In this document: piece by piece, positions 34,603 to 45,295 of the stretch | How positions within the stretch are numbered: the stretch's first letter is position 1 | How the letters are laid out: each line of letters begins with the position of its first letter | Assembly (NCBI GenBank): GCA_030429705.1 | Contig: JAUIES010000001.1 | Span: 558,001-622,000, forward strand | Direction of reading: 5' to 3' | From: Phycisphaerae bacterium | GTDB lineage: Bacteria; Planctomycetota; Phycisphaerae; Phycisphaerales; UBA1924 | Length of the DNA stretch: 64,000 bases | Notes under the pieces: generated by a model | Seen by the model: only the letters and a program-made list of their open reading frames with translations | Told to the model about the DNA's origin: nothing | Database searches by the model: none | Translations under genes and position numbers: made by a program

Positions 34603-35927
34603 TCGAGTCGAGTGAGCCAACTCGATTCATGAGCGACCTTGTCGAAACGCTCGCACTGCCTGTGCGCGAACTGCACCTTGTCTTTTTTGGCGGCGCCCAC
34701 AATACAAGTTATGTGATCATCGCGGCAGCACTGCTGGGCGTTGCGGCCGGGCTTGTTGGGTGTTTCGCGCTGCTTCGCAAGCAATCACTCATGTCTGATG
34801 CGTTGAGCCATGCAACAATGCCGGGCTTGGTCTCGGCGTTCCTGATTGCAGATGCGATCGGCGGATCGGCAAAGTCCATCGTGGTGCTTTTGTTGGGCGC
34901 GGCCGTCTCCGGGGTGCTCGGGGTGCTGGGCGTGCATTGGATTGTGCGCAACTCGCGGCTTCGTGAAGATGCCGCCATCGGGATTGTGCTCAGTGTGTTC
35001 TTCGGTGCAGGGATCGTGTTACTCAACTATGCGACGAAACACGCCAGCACGCCAGCGGCCGGACTCAATCACTTCATCTATGGTCAAACCGCCGCCATGA
35101 CGAGGCCCGATGCGATCACGATGCTCGCGATTACGCTCGTCGCGGTCGTCGCGTGCGTTGCCCTGATGAAAGAACTGACACTTGTCTGCTTCAACGACGC
35201 GTTTGCGTCTGTTTCAGGCTGGCCGGTTCGCAGGATCGACCTGTCGCTGATGGGGTTGATTGTGCTCGTCACCGTCGCCGGTTTGCAAGCGGTTGGCATC
35301 ATTCTGATCGTTGCATTGATCGTCATTCCGGCTGCAGCGGCCCGATTCTGGACCAACAGGCTCCCCACGATGCTCGCGGTCAGCGCCGGGATCGGCGGGC
35401 TCAGCGGGTACTGTGGTGCGTCGCTGTCGGCGGTCTCGCCGAAGAGCCCCGCGGGATCAGTCATCGTTCTGACGGCTGGGGCGTTGTTTGTTTTCAGCAT
35501 GCTGTTCGCACCGGCGCGTGGCCTCCTGCCAGAGTTGGTCCGTCGTCTGCGGGTGAAACTTCGGTTCGCCGTCGATCATGCACTTGAACACCTCGCGCTC
35601 ACGGCCGACCAGTCGATCCGGGCGCGGCCGCTCCCGATTGGTCGGGCGATGCGAAGGTTTCTGCATACAAAGAACCTCATCAGCCTGAGCGATGGATCGG
35701 TGCAACTGACACCAAACGGTTTGGCGCGCGGCCGCCGGGTCGCTCGCAACCATCGGCTCTGGACGCAATACCTCGTGCAGTACGCCGACATCGCGCCGTC
35801 GCATGTGGATTGGTCGGTTGACCAGGTTGAACACATCCTGTCGCCCGAACTCGTGGCAGAACTCGAAGCAGCGATCGCCGAGCCCCCGACCAACCCCCCA
35901 CCCACGCAGTCAGGGGTCTCGTCATGA
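34599..35927 (+). CDS. mntC: Metal ABC transporter permease with C-terminal DtxR-like domain (subunit 1)
   Basis: A 442-residue protein. Residues about 1-300 are an ABC-3-type permease ([20 protein letters not shown], then [18 protein letters not shown]). After it, residues about 310-430 look like the DtxR/MntR regulator: a winged-helix-like part ([38 protein letters not shown]) and the dimerisation stretch [19 protein letters not shown]. Of the MntR ligands, the His, Glu102 and His103 positions are kept and Glu99 is Asp. Permeases of this family normally end near residue 290. The fused part would face the cytosol and could read internal Mn. The start ATG overlaps mntB by four bases (ATGA). 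Confidence 0.88.
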   Translation: MIESSEPTRFMSDLVETLALPVRELHLVFFGGAHNTSYVIIAAALLGVAAGLVGCFALLRKQSLMSDALSHATMPGLVSAFLIADAIGGSAKSIVVLLLGAAVSGVLGVLGVHWIVRNSRLREDAAIGIVLSVFFGAGIVLLNYATKHASTPAAGLNHFIYGQTAAMTRPDAITMLAITLVAVVACVALMKELTLVCFNDAFASVSGWPVRRIDLSLMGLIVLVTVAGLQAVGIILIVALIVIPAAAARFWTNRLPTMLAVSAGIGGLSGYCGASLSAVSPKSPAGSVIVLTAGALFVFSMLFAPARGLLPELVRRLRVKLRFAVDHALEHLALTADQSIRARPLPIGRAMRRFLHTKNLISLSDGSVQLTPNGLARGRRVARNHRLWTQYLVQYADIAPSHVDWSVDQVEHILSPELVAELEAAIAEPPTNPPPTQSGVSS

Positions 35928-37234
35928 CGATGCAGACCTTTTTGACACTTGATCTCATGCCGATGCTCTCGGGTCTCCTCGCGGCGGTGACCTGCGGCCT
36001 GCTGGGCAACTTCCTTGTGTTGCGTCGATTGAGCCTCATGGGTGATGCGATCAGTCACGCGGTTTTGCCGGGGATCGTCCTCGCGTTTTTGCTGACGGCG
36101 TCGCGTGCTCCATTGCCTGTGTTTCTCGGGGCGACGGCTTCGGGTTTGTTGACGGTCGGCCTAGTAGAACTGATTCGCCGCGTCGGGCGGGTTGAACCAG
36201 GTGCTGCGATGGGTGTTGTGTTCAGCGTGCTCTTTGCACTCGGTGTGTTCATCATGGCGCGCGGGGGGGCCGAATCGGTCGACCTCGATCCGGGGTGCGT
36301 ACTCTACGGCACGCTTGAAACCCTCGCTTGGACCGGACCGCCGGAGACGCTTGGCGAACTCTTTTCGCTCCAAGTGCTTGGCGGGCTGCCTCGCCCGATC
36401 TGGGTGCAGTCGGTCACATTGATCGTTGTCGTCATCTTTGTGGTCACGCTCTTCAAAGAACTTGGGATCGCCGCATTCGATGCGCAGTCAGCAGCCGCGC
36501 AGGGCATCAGTCCGACGCTGATGCATTACTTGCTTATGTCCGTGGTTGCAGGGGCGGCCGTTGCGAGTTTCGAAGCGGTCGGGTCGATCCTCGTGATTGC
36601 CATGTTGATTTGTCCGGCGGCGACAGCCCGGATGTTGACCGATCGGCTGCGCTCGCAGGTCATCGTCAGCGCGATCGTAGCGGTCGCGACGGGGGGGCTT
36701 GGCTACACGCTGGCGGTGTTTGTGCCGCTCGGGCTGGGTTGGCGATTCACACCAAGTGTCGCGGGAATGATGACCGTGGTCGCGGGCGCGTTTGTGGCGC
36801 TGTCGATCGTGTTCAGCCCGACGCGCGGCATGGTCGCTCGGAAAGTTCGAACACGCCGCCTTGCCCGGCGGGTCGCGCTCGAGGACCTGCTCGCCCGCCT
36901 GTTTCGGGCTGAGGAAGAAGGCGCGCCCGCGCTGGCTTCTGCGGACCTCAGCCGCGCCAGCCGCGGCTCGCATCCGGCGGGTCTCGAACGGGCAGCCAAG
37001 AGCGGGCTGGTGTCGATCGAAGGTTCACTTGCGTCACTGACCGACGCCGGCCGAGCGGCAGCGGCTGCGATCGTGCGGCGGCATCGTTTGTGGGAGGGGT
37101 ACCTCGTTGACCGGGCCGGGCTGAGCCCCGACCATGTGCACGAGCCCGCCGAGTTGCTCGAGCACTTGTCGCTCGAGACGGAACTGCCCATCCCCGACGC
37201 TGGCGCGGATCCGCACGGCAAGCCGATTCCGTAA
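35924..37234 (+). CDS. mntD: Metal ABC transporter permease with C-terminal DtxR-like domain (subunit 2)
   Basis: A 436-residue ABC-3 permease (LRRLSLMGDAISHAVLPGIV, FVVTLFKELGIAAFDAQSAA) followed by a cytosolic winged-helix/dimerisation domain of the MntR type. The ligand pattern His ... Glu-x-x-Glu-His is conserved in AIVRRHRLWEGYL and VHEPAELLEHLS, and the winged part keeps LASLTDAGRAAAAAIV. The first helix keeps the Asp8 equivalent but has Ala at Glu11. It pairs with the preceding permease, its ATG overlapping that gene's stop by four bases. So two different permeases, both with regulatory domains, likely form a heterodimeric pore. Confidence 0.88.
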   Translation: MTMQTFLTLDLMPMLSGLLAAVTCGLLGNFLVLRRLSLMGDAISHAVLPGIVLAFLLTASRAPLPVFLGATASGLLTVGLVELIRRVGRVEPGAAMGVVFSVLFALGVFIMARGGAESVDLDPGCVLYGTLETLAWTGPPETLGELFSLQVLGGLPRPIWVQSVTLIVVVIFVVTLFKELGIAAFDAQSAAAQGISPTLMHYLLMSVVAGAAVASFEAVGSILVIAMLICPAATARMLTDRLRSQVIVSAIVAVATGGLGYTLAVFVPLGLGWRFTPSVAGMMTVVAGAFVALSIVFSPTRGMVARKVRTRRLARRVALEDLLARLFRAEEEGAPALASADLSRASRGSHPAGLERAAKSGLVSIEGSLASLTDAGRAAAAAIVRRHRLWEGYLVDRAGLSPDHVHEPAELLEHLSLETELPIPDAGADPHGKPIP

Positions 37235-37241
37235 ACGACAG

Positions 37242-37281
37242 ACGGGCAGTGTGCCCGTGATCGGATTTGCGAGGTTTTTTT
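37242..37281 (+). terminator. Possible terminator after the mnt operon
   Basis: Hairpin ACGGGCA / TGCCCGT with a three-base loop (37242-37258), followed after 16 bases by seven T (37275-37281). The gap between stem and T tract makes it a weak candidate. It lies between the end of mntD and the convergent FHA gene. Confidence 0.35.
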
Positions 37282-37400
37282 GCGAACCAAAGCTCTGCCC
37301 GATGATGAGTGGCGCAGGCGAGCATCCGTCCACCGAGTGTGCTTGGGGCACCATCGATCCACGAAAAGCGTCGTCCATTCCACAAACCCGGCCAGCGGTC

Positions 37401-38225
37401 TCAGCCAGCCGGCCACAGGACCGACACCAGCGTCCACACCACAATCCCCACGATCGCGATCATCATGCCGATCCCGATGCCCAGCCACAGCGGGGGGACG
37501 GCTGTGCGAATCGCGCCGCGTGGCGGGGTGCCCGGAGAAGCCATCGACCGACCCGATCGCGCTGGCTGCGCCTTGGGACCACCGGCCCAACTGGCGCTGC
37601 CTGACCCACCCGACGAACTCGGGGGCGGACCGGCCTGCGTCTCGGAAGTCTCGAACAAACTGTCGTCGTTCGACTCGGCCGGTCGCGGAGCCCGCGAGGC
37701 GGCTTCGTCCCACCGTGTCAGGAACCGCACGATCGTCGAACCGATGAGCAGTTCATCGCCATGACCGAGCAGCGTTGTGTCGTGCATGGGGCGGCCGTTG
37801 AACAGGGTGCCCCACTTGCTTTGCATGTCTTGAGCGCTGAATCCGTTGTCGGTGAGCGAGATCTTGAGATGCACGCGCGAGACATGGTCGTCGTGGACCA
37901 TGATGTCGCAGGCCTTGGCGCTGCGGCCGATGAGCACCGTCGTCCCGACCTGCTCGGGCAGCGGGCACCGCATGCGTCCGGCGATCTCGCCATTGGGCGG
38001 GATCAGGAGCAACTCGGGACCGGACCACGGCCGATCGGACCTTTCGACCGCGATCGTCCAGGCGGCGCTGCGGACCCGTCCGCCGGGCTCGACGCGTTCG
38101 CGGCCATCGACCTCGACGGTGCCGTCGGTATGGACCTCGAGCGGCACTGGCGCAGCGTCCGCCGCTTCACCCTGCTGGTGGAAGCGAATCTTGATGCGCA
38201 GTTCTGGCTCAGGTCGTTCTGGCAT
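37401..38225 (-). CDS. FHA-domain membrane protein
   Basis: A 274-residue protein with a phosphothreonine-binding FHA domain: TVLIGRSAKACDIMVHDDH (the Gly-Arg and Ser-x-x-His of the family, here HVSRVHLKI), then MQSKWGTLFNG. A low-complexity Pro/Ser/Gly-rich linker leads to one C-terminal membrane helix (LGIGIGMMIAIVGIVVWTLV). It probably anchors signalling complexes by reading kinase-phosphorylated partners. No kinase is encoded nearby. The start is ATG at 38225, not the open frame to 38390, because it then begins close to the divergent argS with 67 bases between. AGG-type ribosome site. Confidence 0.82.
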   Translation of the reverse strand: MPERPEPELRIKIRFHQQGEAADAAPVPLEVHTDGTVEVDGRERVEPGGRVRSAAWTIAVERSDRPWSGPELLLIPPNGEIAGRMRCPLPEQVGTTVLIGRSAKACDIMVHDDHVSRVHLKISLTDNGFSAQDMQSKWGTLFNGRPMHDTTLLGHGDELLIGSTIVRFLTRWDEAASRAPRPAESNDDSLFETSETQAGPPPSSSGGSGSASWAGGPKAQPARSGRSMASPGTPPRGAIRTAVPPLWLGIGIGMMIAIVGIVVWTLVSVLWPAG

Positions 38226-38292
38226 GGCGACCTGAGACGATAGACGCGCGATCGCGGCATCGAAGCGGACGACGCCCCCTACCATCGATCCC

Positions 38293-40137
38293 ATGCCGAT
38301 TGCCGACCCCATCAACCAACTCGCCGAGCGCTTCGCCGCCGCCATCAAAACTGCTTTTCCGGAAGTTGGCGACGACGCCCAGACGCTCATCGCGGCCTCC
38401 CGTCAGCCTGAGAAGGGCGACTTCCAGTCCAACGCCGCCATGCCGCTCGCCAAACGGCTCGGCATGAAACCGCGCGATGTCGCGGCGAAGATCGTGGCGG
38501 CTGCAGACCTGAGCGGGCTGGCCGAACCGCTGACCGACGAATCGATCGCCGGACCCGGGTTCATTAACATCCGGCTTGATGCCGGGGCGCTGGCCGACAT
38601 GCTCGGCTCGATGGACACCGCTGACCTCGGCCTACCGCCCGCCGAAGAGCCCACCACCGTCGTCGTCGATGTGTGCGGCGTCAACCTCGCCAAACAGATG
38701 CATGTGGGGCACCTGCGGGCGACCGTCATCGGCGACACCATCGCCCGCATCCATGAACGCCTCGGGCACACGGTCAAACGGCAAAGCCATGTCGGCGACT
38801 GGGGCCTGCCCATCGCCATGGTCACCGCCAAACTGTTGTCGCTCGAAGACGCGGGTGCATTGCCCGACCCCCTGACGCTCGATGATCTCAATCGACTCTA
38901 CAAACAAGCCCAGGCCGAGTGCAAAGGCGAAGGCCGGGCGCTCGCGTTTATCACCAAACACGGCGGCAACGCCAAACTGACCGCCGAACTCGAATCGATC
39001 AACGCTGAAGCCGACGAATATCTGTCCAAAGCCAAGAGCACGCTCGTCGCGCTGCAAGGCGGCGACCAGCGCGTCCACGCCATGTGGCGACGGCTGTACG
39101 ACATCACGATGGAAGCCTGTCTTGCCCAGTGCGCCCGTTTACACACCATGATCACTGACGACGACTCGGCGGGCGAATCGACCTACGCCACCGAACTGGC
39201 GGGCGTGGTGGATGATCTGCTCGCGCGCGGCGTGGCCGAAGAATCTGACGGGGCTGTGGTCGTGCGCATCGAAGGGCTCGCCGAGCCGTGCCTGATCCGC
39301 AAGAGCGACGGCGGGTTTCTGTACGCGACCACCGATATGGCTGCCATCCGCCGCCGCGTGCAACAACTGGGCGCCGACCAGGTGATTTACTGCGTGGATG
39401 CCCGACAGAGTCTGCATTTCAAGCAGGTTTTTGCCGCTGCGACCATGGCGGGGTACGCCACCAAACCCGGCATGGCCGACCCGGCGAGGCTTGAACACGC
39501 TGCCTTCGGCACAATCCTCGGCGAAGACAATCGCCCGTTCAAGACCCGGTCAGGTGAGACGGTCAAACTCGTGGACTTGCTCGACGAGGCCGTCGCGCGG
39601 GCCGGGGGGGCTCTTGAGGGCCGCACCCACGGCCTGTCACCGGCAGAACAAGCCACCGTCGCCGAAGCCATCGGCATCGCTGCCATCAAGTACGCCGATC
39701 TCTCGAATGATCGCGTCAAGGACTATGTGTTCAGTTATGACCGGATGGTCGCCTTTGAGGGCAACACCGGGCCGTACCTGCTGTACGCCCTCGTGCGAAT
39801 CAAAAGCCTCTTCGCCAAAGCCGAACGCGAGGGCATCGCCTTCGATGCGTCGGCTGTCATCCGACTCGACGCTCCAGAAGAAATAAACCTGGCGCTCGAA
39901 CTGCTCCGCTATGGCAAAGCCGTCGCCGCCGCCGCCGAATCCAGCGAGCCGCATCGCTTGTGTGCGTATCTTTACGACCTGTGTACCGCGTACTCGTCGT
40001 TTTATGACAAGTGCCATGTACTCAACGCCGACACCGAATCGACTCGCGCGTCGCGGATGCGATTGTGCGACCTGACCGGCCGCGTCCTTGCCGATGGTCT
40101 TGCAACGCTCGGCATGCCCACAGTCGAACGCATGTAA
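38293..40137 (+). CDS. argS: Arginyl-tRNA synthetase
   Basis: Class I aminoacyl-tRNA synthetase of 614 residues that charges tRNA-Arg. It has the N-terminal add-domain (about 1-120), the HIGH-type motif HVGHLRAT (137-144), the KMSKS-like loop KTRSGETVKL and a C-terminal DALR anticodon-binding domain (YDLCTAYSSFYDKCHV to the end). The usual opening of the first site, SSPNIAKPMHVGH, reads CGVNLAKQMHVGH. Length is normal. It is divergent from the FHA gene and convergent with the OppF-like gene (17 bases between ends). Confidence 0.96.
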   Translation: MPIADPINQLAERFAAAIKTAFPEVGDDAQTLIAASRQPEKGDFQSNAAMPLAKRLGMKPRDVAAKIVAAADLSGLAEPLTDESIAGPGFINIRLDAGALADMLGSMDTADLGLPPAEEPTTVVVDVCGVNLAKQMHVGHLRATVIGDTIARIHERLGHTVKRQSHVGDWGLPIAMVTAKLLSLEDAGALPDPLTLDDLNRLYKQAQAECKGEGRALAFITKHGGNAKLTAELESINAEADEYLSKAKSTLVALQGGDQRVHAMWRRLYDITMEACLAQCARLHTMITDDDSAGESTYATELAGVVDDLLARGVAEESDGAVVVRIEGLAEPCLIRKSDGGFLYATTDMAAIRRRVQQLGADQVIYCVDARQSLHFKQVFAAATMAGYATKPGMADPARLEHAAFGTILGEDNRPFKTRSGETVKLVDLLDEAVARAGGALEGRTHGLSPAEQATVAEAIGIAAIKYADLSNDRVKDYVFSYDRMVAFEGNTGPYLLYALVRIKSLFAKAEREGIAFDASAVIRLDAPEEINLALELLRYGKAVAAAAESSEPHRLCAYLYDLCTAYSSFYDKCHVLNADTESTRASRMRLCDLTGRVLADGLATLGMPTVERM

Positions 40138-40154
40138 ACGCCCTTGATGCCGAC

Positions 40155-41021
40155 CTACGCCGAACGCATCTTCGGCACCGCCGAAAGCAACTTCTGCGTG
40201 TACGCATGCTGCGGGTCGTCCACGATCTGCTCGCGCGGCCCCTCTTCGACGATCTTCCCGCCATACATCACCGCGATGCGCGGGCACATGTGCTGCACAA
40301 CCGCCATGTCGTGGCTGATGAACAGATAACTCAACCCCATGTCCCGCTGCAGATCGGTCAGCAGATTGATGATCTGCGACTGCACAGAGACATCGAGCGC
40401 GCTCGTCGGCTCATCACAGATGATGAACTTGGGTTGCAACGCGAGCGCCCGCGCTATGCCGATGCGTTGCCGTTGCCCGCCGCTGAACTCGTGCGGGTAT
40501 CGGTCGAGGACCTCGCCTGGCAAGCCGCAACGCACGACCAGTTCGTCAGCTTTGGCGCGAAGGGCGGCCCTGCTCTTTTCTTCACCATGGACGCGCAGCG
40601 GCTCGGTCACAATTTGCCACACGCGCATCCGTGGATCCAGGCTGCCCGCCGGGTCTTGAAAAATAATCTGCATGTTTCGGCGCAAGGACCGCAGGCTCGC
40701 GCCGCGCGCTTTGAGCACATCCGTCCCTTCGAACCGCACTTCGCCGCTGCTCGCAGGGATCAGCCCGAGGAGCGTCCGCCCGACCGTCGTTTTGCCGCAG
40801 CCGGACTCACCAACGAGCCCGAGCGTTTCTCCGCGGCCGAGGTCGAAACTCACACCATCCACCGCCCGCACATGATCGGTGATGCGCTGAAAGACACCCG
40901 TGCGGACGGGAAAAAGGGTCGAGAGATTGTGAACTGTCAACAACGGCGATGTTGAAGTCGTCGTCGCGCGAATATCATCCCCAGAACCGGCGGTTTCCTG
41001 ATTTTGTTCGTTGTGCGGCAT
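40155..41021 (-). CDS. Oligopeptide/dipeptide ABC transporter ATP-binding protein (OppF/DppF-like)
   Basis: A 288-residue ATPase with a Walker [10 protein letters not shown], signature [15 protein letters not shown], Walker [15 protein letters not shown] and the C-terminal [13 protein letters not shown] motif of the oligopeptide branch. It would energise import of peptides or related solutes. Normally it is part of an oppABCDF operon, but here both neighbours are unrelated, so its partners are elsewhere. The N-terminal 25 residues are polar and unstructured. The ATG at 41021 starts 118 bases before tRNA-Phe on the other strand. Confidence 0.88.
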   Translation of the reverse strand: MPHNEQNQETAGSGDDIRATTTSTSPLLTVHNLSTLFPVRTGVFQRITDHVRAVDGVSFDLGRGETLGLVGESGCGKTTVGRTLLGLIPASSGEVRFEGTDVLKARGASLRSLRRNMQIIFQDPAGSLDPRMRVWQIVTEPLRVHGEEKSRAALRAKADELVVRCGLPGEVLDRYPHEFSGGQRQRIGIARALALQPKFIICDEPTSALDVSVQSQIINLLTDLQRDMGLSYLFISHDMAVVQHMCPRIAVMYGGKIVEEGPREQIVDDPQHAYTQKLLSAVPKMRSA

Positions 41022-41073
41022 CGGACTCGATCCTATGGCAATGATCGCCGATGGATTCTGGTGCCGGTTTGAT

Positions 41074-41101
41074 TTGACGCTGGGCGGGAGGTGGATACGC
41101 T
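41074..41101 (+). promoter_or_regulatory. Candidate promoter of tRNA-Phe
   Basis: TTGACG at 41074-41079 and TACGCT at 41096-41101 with a 16-base spacer; initiation near 41108 would leave a leader of about 30 bases before the tRNA. The -10 match is moderate. Confidence 0.4.
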
Positions 41102-41138
41102 TGTGTCCCGGTGGTTTGCTTGCTGCAGGTCACGAATC

Positions 41139-41212
41139 GGGCAGATAGCTCAGCCTGGTAGAGCACTGCATTGAAAATGCAGGTGTCCGCGGTTCAAATC
41201 CGCGTCTGCCCA
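41139..41212 (+). tRNA. tRNA-Phe (anticodon GAA)
   Basis: Complete cloverleaf of 74 bases: acceptor GGGCAGA/TCTGCCC with discriminator A, anticodon stem CTGCA/TGCAG around loop TTGAAAA, T arm CGCGG/CCGCG around TTCAAAT. The CCA end is not encoded. Confidence 0.97.
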
Positions 41213-41216
41213 CTTG

Positions 41217-41238
41217 GCCCCCTTCTGGGGGCTTTTTT
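41217..41238 (+). terminator. Terminator of tRNA-Phe
   Basis: Stem GCCCCC / GGGGGC with loop TTCT followed at once by six T, four bases after the tRNA end. Confidence 0.9.
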
Positions 41239-41318
41239 CATTTGTGGACATTGTCGGTTGTGTCGCAAGCCGGTTTCCCTTAGGCTGGCGTTCGATTCAT
41301 CAACAGGAGGATTCATTC

Positions 41319-42419
41319 ATGCGCGCATTGATCGCTGCACTCGCACTGACCGCATCCGTCGGCCTCGCCACACCTGCCTTGGCCCAAGCCGAAGCACAAG
41401 CCGCCGCCCAACCCCAGAAAGAACTTTCCAAAGCCGAGGTGCTCGTCAACGAGTACAAGGCTGTGGAAATCCCTCGGTATGACCGGGCGAAAGACAGAGA
41501 AGATCCAGATTACCGTGCGGCTTACATCAAGCAGATGAATGAAGCATTCGCGAAGAAAGTCAGCGTTGGTGACAACCTGCTCAAAGCGGACGCCACCCCC
41601 GAGCAACTCATGCAGGTCATGCCCGATCGTTGGAGTCTGATGACGAATCGACTCGGCAACCAGGCCGTACTCGCCGAAACCGAGAAGTTTGCTTCATCGG
41701 GTCACAAACCACTTCGCGTGGAAGCATTGCACGCCCACGCAGGCGCGATGAGTCGATTCAAGATCGGATCGCTTGAAGACAAGATCGCAGCCGCCACCGC
41801 GTTCCACAAAGCCGCTCCGGATGACGAACGCTATGTCCGTCTGATGTCGCCCATGGCAGAAGATGCCAGTCTCCCGATCAAAGCACGCACCGGGATCTAC
41901 AAAGATCTGATCGCGGCGTTCCCGGATAGTCGCTACACGAAGTACTTCCCCGGCAAGATCAAACAGGTCGAAGGCGTTGGGAAACCCTTTGAAGTTTCAT
42001 TTACCGACGCCAACACCGGCGCGACGGTCAGCATGGAACAACTGCGCGGCAAGGTCGTCGTGGTTGATTTCTGGGCAACCTGGTGCGGGCCGTGTATCGC
42101 CGAGATCCCCCACCTGAAGGAACTGTACGCCAAGTACAAGGACCAGGGTATGGAGGTTGTCGCGATCAGTCTCGACCAACCCGAAGACAAAGGCGGACTC
42201 ACCGCATTACGCAAGTATTGTGAAGATAACGAACTGACCTGGCCACAGTATTACCAGGGCAACTTCTGGTCGAGCGAGTTTTCCACATCGTGGGGAATCA
42301 ACTCGATCCCGGCGGTCTTTGTCGTTGACAAGCACGGCAACCTGCACACGACCAAAGGGCGCGGCAATCTTGACACGCTGATCCCTGAATTGCTCGCCAA
42401 GCCCGGCCCGCAGGGCTGA
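41319..42419 (+). CDS. Exported TlpA/ResA-like thioredoxin-fold protein
   Basis: A 366-residue exported redoxin. Signal peptide (AALALTASVGLATPALA, cleavage before QAEAQ), a helical region of about 200 residues, then a thioredoxin domain: GKVVVVDFWATWCGPCIAEI with the redox pair CxxC, and NSIPAVFVVDKHGN with the cis-Pro. TlpA/ResA-type proteins reduce or oxidise cysteines outside the membrane, for example for cytochrome c maturation. The N-terminal helical part is not typical. The start is ATG at 41319 behind AGGAGG. Two hairpins follow the stop, and the second is a strong terminator. Confidence 0.88.
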   Translation: MRALIAALALTASVGLATPALAQAEAQAAAQPQKELSKAEVLVNEYKAVEIPRYDRAKDREDPDYRAAYIKQMNEAFAKKVSVGDNLLKADATPEQLMQVMPDRWSLMTNRLGNQAVLAETEKFASSGHKPLRVEALHAHAGAMSRFKIGSLEDKIAAATAFHKAAPDDERYVRLMSPMAEDASLPIKARTGIYKDLIAAFPDSRYTKYFPGKIKQVEGVGKPFEVSFTDANTGATVSMEQLRGKVVVVDFWATWCGPCIAEIPHLKELYAKYKDQGMEVVAISLDQPEDKGGLTALRKYCEDNELTWPQYYQGNFWSSEFSTSWGINSIPAVFVVDKHGNLHTTKGRGNLDTLIPELLAKPGPQG

Positions 42420-42461
42420 TCAAGCCGCGCATGCGGCTCACACAATTGAACTGACTCGCAC

Positions 42462-42492
42462 CACTGACCTGTCCGCAGGTCAGTGTTTTTTT
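42462..42492 (+). terminator. Rho-independent terminator after the TlpA-like gene
   Basis: Ten-base arms CACTGACCTG / CAGGTCAGTG around TCCG, followed by seven T. A separate small hairpin AGCCGC-GCAT-GCGGCT sits just after the stop codon (about 42423-42438) without a T run. Confidence 0.9.
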
Positions 42493-42511
42493 GTCGATCA
42501 ACTTTTTTCAA

Positions 42512-43060
42512 TCAACGATCGTGCGTCGCGTCCTGCTCCATCGACTCGGCGTTTTCAAGCATGTCGCTGTAACTGTGGGCGATCATCTCACCGAGCACCG
42601 GCATCAGATGCCGTCGATAGTTGGCAATACGCACATGGCACTTGGCCACACTTTGACGGGGCGAAACCAGCGCCTCAATCTCGATGAAGTGTCCGAGCCC
42701 CACGACTTCATCCAGATGGAACCGCACCGTGTCGATCATCCAGAGATCGCGCATCTTTTCGACGACGACACGAATCGGCATCGGGTTGGTGCCATACATC
42801 TTGTGCGCTTCCGATTCAGAGAGAATCGAAAACTTGCTGATCTTTGGCTGCGATCGATCGGCCCGTTCGTACCGGATGTACTCGACAGGTTCAGGATGTC
42901 CGTCCATCTCAGCGACCCGTTTTTTCAGCCGATGGTCGGGCACGCGAAAGTAAGTATCAACCTGATGAAGAACCCCGATGTGCGATGCGCCCAGGCGACG
43001 AACCAAGCCGACCGCAAGTTCCGGGTCCCGTAACTCTGCCTTGAACTCAACATTCTGCAT
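42512..43060 (-). CDS. CYTH-domain protein (class IV adenylyl cyclase / triphosphatase-like)
   Basis: A 182-residue protein starting MQNVEFKAELRD, which is the ExExK-type opening of CYTH enzymes (here VEFKAEL). Further family features are VDTYFRVPDHRLKKRV, VEYIRYERAD, HFIEIEALV and the C-terminal helix HSYSDMLE. In the family these residues bind triphosphates and metal, giving adenylyl cyclase, inorganic triphosphatase or thiamine triphosphatase activity. Which one is not evident. The start is ATG at 43060, before which GGGAAGGG is seen; ATGs at 43090 and 43087 would overlap the neighbouring ligA stop. Probably co-transcribed with ligA. Confidence 0.8.
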   Translation of the reverse strand: MQNVEFKAELRDPELAVGLVRRLGASHIGVLHQVDTYFRVPDHRLKKRVAEMDGHPEPVEYIRYERADRSQPKISKFSILSESEAHKMYGTNPMPIRVVVEKMRDLWMIDTVRFHLDEVVGLGHFIEIEALVSPRQSVAKCHVRIANYRRHLMPVLGEMIAHSYSDMLENAESMEQDATHDR

Positions 43061-43090
43061 GCGAAAGGCCCTTCCCGGAGACTTCATCAT

Positions 43091-45250
<2,160 letters not shown>

Positions 45251-45295
45251 TCATGGTACAGCGCCCGCAGGTCGATGGGGCGTATCATCGTGCCC

